Below, piece by piece: positions 6,138-11,386 of a stretch of DNA of 11,386 nucleotides. Origin of the DNA: Rubrobacter sp. (GTDB lineage Bacteria; Actinomycetota; Rubrobacteria; Rubrobacterales; Rubrobacteraceae). Made by a program: the position numbers and the translations under genes. The first letter of the stretch is position 1; each line of letters begins with the position of its first letter. The DNA is taken from assembly GCA_016781705.1 (NCBI GenBank), contig JADDPV010000261.1, positions 1 through 11,386 on the forward strand, read 5' to 3'. The notes under the pieces are model-generated. The model searched no databases. It was not told the DNA's origin and saw only the letters and a program-made list of their open reading frames with translations.

Positions 6138-7301
6138 TTGGAGCGTTCGGGGGCGCGGAGTTGGCGGTTGATGTACGCGGGGATCGGGCTGGTCTTCGCG
6201 CTCTTGCTCGGGCTGTACTTCGTCTACCAGATTCAGGTCGTGGCGCTGGTCTTCCTCTTGACGCTGCTCTTATCGATCATCGTGAGCGGGCCGGTGGACT
6301 TCCTGGAGCGCCGGGGGTTGGGGCGCACCTGGGGGACCCTGATCGTCTTCGGGTGCCTCGTCGTCCTCTTCGCACTGGTCGGTCTCGGGCTAGGCTCGGT
6401 CGTCGAGGAGCAGGCCCGCCAGCTCCAGGAGTCGTTCCCGGCGCTGCTGAGCAGCGTGCAGGAGCGCATAGAGCAGCTCCAGCGCAGGCTAAACCTGCAG
6501 ACCGGACTCTTCCAGCCGGACCCAGAACGGCTGCTGGCCTCGGCCCGCGGCTTCCTCTCGGGCGGTACGGTCTACACGGTCGCCAGCGTGGGCGCGAGCG
6601 TGGCTAACATCCTCTCTTTGGGTGCCGTGATCTTTATAGCGACCATCTACGCGGTCGCGTGGCCGGCGCCTCTGGTCAACGGCTTCGTCTCGCTCTTCCC
6701 GGCCGGTTGGCGGCAGAGGGTACGGGAGGTCCTGGGCGAACTGTACGGGACGGTCCAGCGTTGGTTCCTGGGCCAACTCGTATCCATGGTCATCATCGGC
6801 GCGCTCTTCACGGTGTCCCTGGCCATCATCGGGGTACCGTACGCGCTGCTCCTGGGGCTACTCAGCGGGCTGCTCGCCTTCGTCCCTTACGTGGGTCCGC
6901 TGGTCTCGGTCGTCCCGCCGATAATGCTGGCCCTGGTCTCGCCGGAGCCCCTGGACGCCCTGTGGGTCGTCGCGGCCTACGTGGGCATCCAGGCCATCGA
7001 GGGGAACCTCATACAGCCGGTCGTGATGAGCCAGGCGGTCGAGTTGCACCCGGCGGTCGTGGTCTTCGCGCTCCTGATCACGGGCACCCTCTTCGGCCTC
7101 GTCGGCGTGCTCCTCGCCGTCCCACTCGTGGCTTCCCTACAGGTCCTGGTGCGCGAGCTGTGGATCGAACGCATGGACGAGAAGGGAGAGGACCCGAACC
7201 CGCCCGTTAGAGAGGAGGGCAAGAAGGGGGCGGATCACAACTTCAGGCAGAGTGTCGGCCGGCTGGGGCGAGCTTTAACGGCCCCCCTCCGTCGCTCCTG
7301 A
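6138..7301 (+). CDS. AI-2E family transporter (membrane permease)
   Basis: A 387-residue polytopic membrane protein of the AI-2E (formerly UPF0118/PerM) family. Hydrophobic segments cover about 11-30, 33-50, 64-88, 145-175, 210-232, 235-265, 273-286 and 305-335, with a long amphipathic, coiled-coil-like region at about 90-120. Family marks are FVPYVGPLVSVVPP (248-261) and EGNLIQPVVMSQAVELHP (288-305). Members export small molecules; the name comes from autoinducer-2 transport, but substrates vary (some act as Na+/H+ antiporters), so the substrate here is unknown. TTG 6138 is chosen because GGAGG lies 7 nt upstream. Earlier in-frame codons would overlap the divergent DUF1385 gene and encode non-membrane sequence. 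The charged C-terminal tail (about 343-387) ends in a 59-nt tail-to-tail overlap with accC. Confidence 0.9.
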   Translation: MERSGARSWRLMYAGIGLVFALLLGLYFVYQIQVVALVFLLTLLLSIIVSGPVDFLERRGLGRTWGTLIVFGCLVVLFALVGLGLGSVVEEQARQLQESFPALLSSVQERIEQLQRRLNLQTGLFQPDPERLLASARGFLSGGTVYTVASVGASVANILSLGAVIFIATIYAVAWPAPLVNGFVSLFPAGWRQRVREVLGELYGTVQRWFLGQLVSMVIIGALFTVSLAIIGVPYALLLGLLSGLLAFVPYVGPLVSVVPPIMLALVSPEPLDALWVVAAYVGIQAIEGNLIQPVVMSQAVELHPAVVVFALLITGTLFGLVGVLLAVPLVASLQVLVRELWIERMDEKGEDPNPPVREEGKKGADHNFRQSVGRLGRALTAPLRRS

Positions 7302-8631
7302 GCTCCCGCCCGGCGAGGAAGTCGGTCGTCACCCCGCCCCGCCGGAACTCCTCGTCCTCCAATATCGCCAGGTGGAGCGGCAGCGTCGTCTCCAGCCCCG
7401 TGACCGCGAACTCGTCCAGGGCGCGAGCACCACGCCTCAAAGTCTCGTCCCGCGTCTTTGCGTGTACCACGAGCTTGGCGAGCAGCGAGTCGTAGTACGG
7501 GACGACTTTGTAGCCGGCGTAGAGGTGCGAGTCCACCCTGACGCCGGGGCCGCCCGGCGGGTTGTAGAACTCGACGGGACCGGTCTGGGGCAGGAAGTTG
7601 CGCCTCGGGTCCTCCGCGTTGATCCTGAACTCCATCGCGTGCCCCGAGAACGGCACCTCCCCCGAAACGGTCAACCCCTCCCCGGAGGCGACCCGGAGCT
7701 GCTCGGCGACGAGGTCCGCACCCGCGACCATCTCCGTCACCGGGTGCTCGACCTGCAGCCGCGTGTTCATCTCGATAAAGTAGAACTCCTCCCCCGAGCA
7801 CACGAACTCCACCGTCCCCGCCCCCTCGTACCCCAGAGACCCGACCAGCACCCTCGCCGCCTCCTTCATGCCGTCCCGGACCTCTTTGGAGAGGCCCGGC
7901 GCCGGCGACTCCTCGAGGAGCTTCTGGTAGCGGCGCTGGATCGAGCAATCCCGCTCCGGGAAGACGGCCACGTCGCCCCGGCCGTCCGCCAAGACCTGCG
8001 TCTCGACGTGCCGGAGCTTCCCCAGGAATCGCTCCGCGTACACAGAGCCGTCGCCGAAGGCCGCCCCCGCCTCCCGGCTCGCCGAGGAGAAGGCCGCCTC
8101 GACCTCGACCTCGGAGCGAACCACACGCATCCCCTTGCCGCCGCCGCCCGCGGTCGCCTTGATCACCAGCGGGTAGCCGACCTCCGCGCCGACGCGCTTC
8201 ACCTCGATAACACTCCGGCACGGGCCGTCGCTGCCGGGGGTGACGGGGACGCCCGCCCCTTCAGCGAAGGTGCGCGCCCGGGCCTTGTCGCCCATGAGGG
8301 CTATGGTTTCGGAGCGGGGGCCGACGAAGCGGAGGTTGCACGCTTCGCAGATCTCCGCGAAGCGCGCGTTCTCGGCGAGAAACCCGTAGCCGGGGTGGAT
8401 CGCGTCCGCCCCCGTCAACTCCGCGGCGGAGATGATGGCCGGTACGTTCAGGTAGCTCGCCGCCGCGGGCGGAGGGCCGATGCAGATCGCCTCGTCGGCC
8501 AGCAGCCGGTGCAGCGAGTCGGCGTCGGCGGTCGAGTAGACGGCCACCGAGCGGATGCCCAGCTCGCGGCACGCCCGGATCACGCGCAGCGCCACCTCCC
8601 CGCGGTTGGCGACGAGCAGCTTGCCGATCAC
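7243..8631 (-). CDS. accC: Acetyl-CoA carboxylase, biotin carboxylase subunit
   Basis: A 462-residue biotin carboxylase, slightly longer than the usual ~450. It carboxylates the biotin carried by AccB using ATP and bicarbonate, the first half-reaction of malonyl-CoA formation for fatty-acid synthesis in the cytoplasm. Visible motifs are ANRGEVALRVIRACRELG near the N-terminus, HPGYGFLAEN (79-88), MGDKARAR (113-120), the ATP-binding glycine loop AGGGGKGM (161-168), ERDCSIQRRYQKLLEE (226-241) and the catalytic segment EMNTRLQVEHPVTE (287-300), holding the essential Glu and Arg. All key residues appear intact. The GTG start lies 28 nt after the accB stop, so the two are co-transcribed, accB first; the ribosome site is weak (GGA at about 5 nt). 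The last 19 codons overlap the AI-2E gene on the other strand. Confidence 0.97.
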   Translation of the reverse strand: MIGKLLVANRGEVALRVIRACRELGIRSVAVYSTADADSLHRLLADEAICIGPPPAAASYLNVPAIISAAELTGADAIHPGYGFLAENARFAEICEACNLRFVGPRSETIALMGDKARARTFAEGAGVPVTPGSDGPCRSVIEVKRVGAEVGYPLVIKATAGGGGKGMRVVRSEVEVEAAFSSASREAGAAFGDGSVYAERFLGKLRHVETQVLADGRGDVAVFPERDCSIQRRYQKLLEESPAPGLSKEVRDGMKEAARVLVGSLGYEGAGTVEFVCSGEEFYFIEMNTRLQVEHPVTEMVAGADLVAEQLRVASGEGLTVSGEVPFSGHAMEFRINAEDPRRNFLPQTGPVEFYNPPGGPGVRVDSHLYAGYKVVPYYDSLLAKLVVHAKTRDETLRRGARALDEFAVTGLETTLPLHLAILEDEEFRRGGVTTDFLAGRELRSDGGGPLKLAPAGRHSA

Positions 8632-8659
8632 GTCGTTCCGGGACCCCGGCGGTTTGGCA

Positions 8660-9187
8660 CTAACCTTTGGGTCCGGCCGTGGGCCTGATGCGGAAGAGCG
8701 GTTGGTCGTACTCGACGCCGTCGGAGTTCTCGGCCAGGACCTCGACCACCTCGCCCGAGACGTCCGAGGGGATCTCGTTCATCAGCTTCATCGCCTCGAC
8801 GATGCACAGCGTCTGCCCCTCCGCAACCCTGCTGCCCACCTCGACGAAGGGCTCCTCGCCGGGCGCCGGCGCCCGGTAGAACGTTCCCACCACCGGCGAG
8901 CGCACCGCGTGCAACCCGTTACGCTCCGCCGCCAGAGCAGCACCCGCTCCCGGCTCGACGACCTCCACGGACTCCGTCTCTATACTGAAACGAGGCGCCG
9001 CGGCGGCGCTCGGCGAGGCTTCCGGCTTCGCCTTGACGGTAATCTCCAGGTCTCCTTGCCTGACCTGGATCTCGCCTACCCCGCTGCTCGTCAACAGCGC
9101 CACGAGCCGCCCGACCTCGTCGAGCGGCAGCGACGCCGTCCCGGGCTCCCGGGCCTCCCCACCGTTCGTCGAGGCGTCGTCCTTCAT
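8660..9187 (-). CDS. accB: Acetyl-CoA carboxylase biotin carboxyl carrier protein
   Basis: A 175-residue BCCP. The N-terminal region (about 18-52, with EVGRLVALLTSSGVGEIQVRQ) has the helical start typical of AccB. A linker rich in Ala, Pro and Glu (about 54-92) follows, then the biotinyl domain (94-168) with SPVVGTFYRAPAPGEEPF and the biotin-accepting lysine Lys134 in EAMKLMNE. AccC carboxylates this biotin, and the carboxyltransferase (accA/accD, not in this window) moves the group to acetyl-CoA. ATG 9187 is well supported: GGAGGA lies 6 nt upstream, and the residues after it look like a genuine AccB start. The frame stays open far upstream, but that is only the antisense of mutL. It is first in an accB-accC operon, divergent from mutL. 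Confidence 0.97.
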   Translation of the reverse strand: MKDDASTNGGEAREPGTASLPLDEVGRLVALLTSSGVGEIQVRQGDLEITVKAKPEASPSAAAAPRFSIETESVEVVEPGAGAALAAERNGLHAVRSPVVGTFYRAPAPGEEPFVEVGSRVAEGQTLCIVEAMKLMNEIPSDVSGEVVEVLAENSDGVEYDQPLFRIRPTAGPKG

Positions 9188-9215
9188 CGTTCGTCCTCCG
9201 CAAGCATAGACCTGG

Positions 9216-9244
9216 ATTGTACACGCGAAGACGCACTCCGTGAG
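9216..9244 (-). promoter_or_regulatory. Candidate accB promoter
   Basis: On the minus strand, TACAAT (9221-9216, five of six matches to TATAAT) is preceded at 17 nt by CTCACG (9244-9239, three of six matches to TTGACA). Transcription from about 9209 would give a leader of about 20 nt that contains the accB ribosome site. It lies within the 120-nt divergent region shared with mutL. Confidence 0.4.
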
Positions 9245-9272
9245 CATCCGCGCCGCGGGCGCGCTACTCACC

Positions 9273-9307
9273 GTGGGAAAGGGCGTCGCGCCGTGTAGAA
9301 TCCACCC
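9273..9307 (+). promoter_or_regulatory. Candidate mutL promoter with leaderless start
   Basis: TAGAAT (9296-9301, five of six matches to TATAAT) ends 6 nt before GTG 9308, so the expected transcription start falls on the first base of the start codon. GTGGGA (9273-9278) at 17-nt spacing is a weak -35 (three of six matches). No Shine-Dalgarno precedes the GTG, consistent with a leaderless mRNA. Confidence 0.42.
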
Positions 9308-11161
9308 GTGTCTGAACGTGAGGCCGTTGCGAGCATCCGCGTCCTGGACCCTTTGGTGGCCCAGCAGGTCGCGGCCGGCGAGGTTGTGGACCGGCCTGCC
9401 TCGGTCGTCAAGGAGCTGGTCGAGAACTCCCTGGATGCTGGCGCCTCGCGCATCGAGGTCGAGCTCGGCGACGGCGGCGCGTCCCACATCCTCGTTCGGG
9501 ACGACGGCTCGGGCATGTCTCCCGAGAATGCCCCCGTCTCCGTCCTCAGGCACGCCACCAGCAAGATCGGGACGGTCAAGGATCTCGAGACCGTCACCAC
9601 GCTGGGCTTCCGCGGCGAGGCGTTGCCCTCTATAGCGAGCGTCTCGGCGTTCAGCCTGACGACCTCGACCGGAGAGGGCTCCGGCACGAGGGTCGCCGTG
9701 GACGGCGGCGGCGAGGCGAAGGTCTCCCCCGCCTCGCACCCTAAAGGTACCACGATCCTCGTCGACCGCCTCTTCTACAACGTCCCCGCACGCAGGGCGT
9801 TCCTCAAGGGCGCTCGCGCCGAGCGGGCCGCGATCGTTGAGGTCCTGACCCACCTCGCCGTCGCGCACCCGCTCGTCGCCTTCCGCCTCGCGGAGGGGGG
9901 CCGCGAGTACCTCTCTCTCCCCGCTGCGAAGGACCTCTTGGAGCGCCTCGCGCAGGTACACGGCGTTGCGAAGGCGCGCGCGATGCGCCGCGTGGAGTAC
10001 GAGTCCGGGGCGTTCCGGGTCTCGGGCTACGCCGCGCTGCCGAGCCTGACGGAGGGAAGCCGCGCCTCCCAGACCGTCTCGGTGAATGGCCGCTGGGTGC
10101 GTGCCGAGGGCCTGACCCGCGGTGTGGACGACGCCTATCGGGCGACGCTCCCCTCCGGGCGCTATCCGCCGGTGGCCCTGAGCGTCGAGGTGGACCCACG
10201 TAAGGTCGACGTAAACGTCCACCCGACCAAGCAAATAGTTCGCTTCTCCGAGGAGCGCGCCGCACGCGCCGCCGTCGCCGCCGCCATCCGCGAGGCGATA
10301 GAGTGGCGCCCGTCGCCCCCCACCTCCACCCCACGCTCGGCGGAGAGCCCCTTCACCCAGGAACGCTTCTCCGTGCCACACACTCCCCCCTTCTCGGGCG
10401 ACTTCGCCGGACGCGTCGCCGAACGCCACTCTGGCTATTCGCCGCCGGCTTCGCCACCGCACGACTTGCGCGAGGTGCGTGAGCAGCTCCGGGAAGCTTC
10501 TCGGCCATCCAACGGGATCGCCTTGGGAGAGGGCGCGGCGGAGCAGGAGGCTCCGCCGCCGGAGCGGGGAGCGTTGCCAAGGAAGGCGCCGGAGGAGTTG
10601 CGTGTGATCGGGCAGCTCGCGGCGGGCTACATCCTGGTCGAGGAGCCGGGGGAGGCCCTTTGGGTCGTGGACCAGCACGTAGCCCACGAGCGGGCCATCC
10701 TCGATAAGCTCACCGACGCCGAAGAGGGCTCGCTGCCGACCACTCAGGCCCTCCTCGTCCCAGAGGTCGTCGAGCTCTCGCTGGGGGAGGCCGAGTCTGC
10801 CGAAGGATACCTGGAGGAGCTCGCCGTGTACGGCTTCGAAACCGAACGTTTCGGTCCGAGCTCTTTCAGGATCACGGGCGTCATCTCCACCCTGGCCGGC
10901 CGCGACGTGGCCGGCGCCTTCGAGGAGGCCCTCGCCGCCGCCAGAGGGACCGGACCCGGCCGCCGCCGCGAGGACCACATCCTCGCCACCATCGCCTGCC
11001 ACTCCGCCGTGAAGATGGGCGACAAGCTCTCTCACCCCGAGATGGAGGCGCTCGTAAAGAGCTGGCTGGATAGCCGTCTGCCGGCCACCTGCCCACACGG
11101 GCGTTCGATCTGCTTCCGCCTCGGTCTCAACGAGGTAGCCCGCAAGCTCGACCGGCATTAG
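9308..11161 (+). CDS. mutL: DNA mismatch repair protein MutL
   Basis: A 617-residue MutL. The N-terminal GHKL ATPase shows VAAGEVVDRPASVVKELVEN (21-40, with Glu36 and Asn40 as the catalytic and Mg-binding pair), DDGSGM (65-70), ATSKI (83-87) and GFRGEAL (100-106). The transducer domain ends with DVNVHPTK (301-308). A Pro/Ser-rich linker covers about 333-430. The C-terminal dimerisation/endonuclease domain carries DQHVAHERAILD (455-466), ACHSAVKMGDKL (563-574) and CPHGRS (595-600), so this is the nicking type found in bacteria without MutH. The metal motif DQHA(x)2E(x)4E is altered: Val458 replaces Ala and Asp466 replaces the last Glu. MutL couples mismatch recognition by MutS to strand incision; mutS is not in the window. 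GTG 9308 is the best start, giving the usual N-terminus a few residues before the ATPase. Confidence 0.97.
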   Translation: MSEREAVASIRVLDPLVAQQVAAGEVVDRPASVVKELVENSLDAGASRIEVELGDGGASHILVRDDGSGMSPENAPVSVLRHATSKIGTVKDLETVTTLGFRGEALPSIASVSAFSLTTSTGEGSGTRVAVDGGGEAKVSPASHPKGTTILVDRLFYNVPARRAFLKGARAERAAIVEVLTHLAVAHPLVAFRLAEGGREYLSLPAAKDLLERLAQVHGVAKARAMRRVEYESGAFRVSGYAALPSLTEGSRASQTVSVNGRWVRAEGLTRGVDDAYRATLPSGRYPPVALSVEVDPRKVDVNVHPTKQIVRFSEERAARAAVAAAIREAIEWRPSPPTSTPRSAESPFTQERFSVPHTPPFSGDFAGRVAERHSGYSPPASPPHDLREVREQLREASRPSNGIALGEGAAEQEAPPPERGALPRKAPEELRVIGQLAAGYILVEEPGEALWVVDQHVAHERAILDKLTDAEEGSLPTTQALLVPEVVELSLGEAESAEGYLEELAVYGFETERFGPSSFRITGVISTLAGRDVAGAFEEALAAARGTGPGRRREDHILATIACHSAVKMGDKLSHPEMEALVKSWLDSRLPATCPHGRSICFRLGLNEVARKLDRH

Positions 11162-11386
11162 CTTAGTTGCCAACATCCCTCACGCTCCGGCCGCGAAGAA
11201 CCGGCGCCAAGACTCGTGGATCCTGGTTGTCACCTCTCTCCTGACCGTAAGCATCCGGGCGGACTTTTATGCGGTCCACTAGATTTTGTGGTTCGGCCCT
11301 CCGGCGCCGAAGAAGGGACTCCCTCGGCTTCTCTGTGAACTAGGGCCTGTCTGACGGATCGGGACTCTGCTAGTCTGCTTCCGACG
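11162..11386. other. Region downstream of mutL without a recognisable gene
   Basis: These 225 bases hold no gene I can support. A 58-codon stretch open on the minus strand (about 11339-11166) has no recognised family and no ribosome site, and may be chance or a decayed end. The sequence is less GC-rich than the genes, and CCGGCGCC occurs twice (about 11211 and 11301). A CTAG followed by GGGCCTGTCTGAC begins at 11340 (see findings). Confidence 0.4.
11306..11332 (+). terminator. Weak hairpin downstream of mutL
   Basis: GCCG (11306-11309) pairs with CGGC (11325-11328), and AGGG (11314-11317) with CCCT (11321-11324), around an ACT loop, with a 4-nt bulge on the left arm. The pyrimidine-rich TTCTCT follows. 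It lies about 145 nt after the mutL stop and lacks a proper T-run, so it is only a possible terminator. Confidence 0.22.

Noticed and set aside
7372..8688. A 438-codon plus-strand open frame
   Set aside because: It is antisense to accC, rich in His/Arg/Leu as expected of a shadow frame, and has no ribosome site.
8859..8876. A perfect 18-bp palindrome (CCGGGCGCCGGCGCCCGG) in accB
   Set aside because: It encodes the Ala-Pro-Ala-Pro loop of the biotinyl domain with GC-rich codons; coding constraint explains it and nothing suggests a binding site.
8660..11176. A very long stop-free minus-strand frame running from accB across the whole of mutL
   Set aside because: Only 8660-9187 has AccB features. 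The remainder is the antisense of mutL, has low-complexity composition and no motifs, and is open because GC-rich DNA has few stops.
1..11386. CRISPR array, integrase or attachment site, toxin-antitoxin pair
   Set aside because: No regularly spaced repeats of CRISPR size, no recombinase motifs and no small paired genes were seen on either strand.

Overview
This is GC-rich, gene-dense bacterial DNA with frequent GTG and TTG starts. The gene set suggests a deep-branching, Rubrobacter-like actinobacterium, or possibly a Chloroflexi-like relative. That is an inference from composition and gene content and was not tested by any search. Several traits are unlike typical Actinobacteria: a DnaD/DnaC-type primosome pair, separate accB and accC genes (not the fused AccA3-type subunit), and a MutL protein (most Actinobacteria lack MutS/MutL and use NucS).

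Layout. Positions 1-2960 (minus strand) hold a compact four-gene cluster transcribed right to left: a DnaD-like replication protein, a DnaC/DnaI-like helicase loader with a zinc ribbon, a Rad52/DdrA-like candidate single-strand-annealing protein, and a ComEC/Rec2-related metallo-beta-lactamase-fold (MBL-fold) lipoprotein that runs off the left edge. A promoter (TAGAGA, 17 nt, TATACT) sits directly before the first gene, next to an unusual 8-nt-period repeat inside a hairpin. Positions 3061-3426 (minus) encode a small membrane protein of unknown function. It diverges from a circularly permuted ATP-grasp ligase at 3495-4925 (plus). Positions 4926-5167 are a convergent intergenic stretch. Positions 5168-6001 (minus) encode a DUF1385/YqhQ-type membrane protein, and 6138-7301 (plus) an AI-2E family transporter whose tail overlaps the tail of accC. 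Positions 7243-9187 (minus) are the accC and accB genes of acetyl-CoA carboxylase. Positions 9308-11161 (plus) are mutL, divergent from accB. The last 225 bases hold no recognisable gene. They contain a weak hairpin and a CTAG-GGGCCTGTCTGAC string that may be an insertion-sequence end.

How the parts fit. The left cluster looks like a DNA replication-restart/recombination module, plus an exported nuclease-like protein. accBC begins fatty-acid synthesis and mutL acts in mismatch repair. DUF1385/yqhQ lying near accBC recalls the yqhQ...efp...accB-accC region of Bacillus. Three genes (DnaD-like, ATP-grasp, mutL) have a -10-like hexamer 6-10 nt before the start codon and no usable Shine-Dalgarno, which suggests leaderless transcripts. 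The most noteworthy candidate system is the DnaD - DnaC - Rad52-like - MBL lipoprotein cassette.
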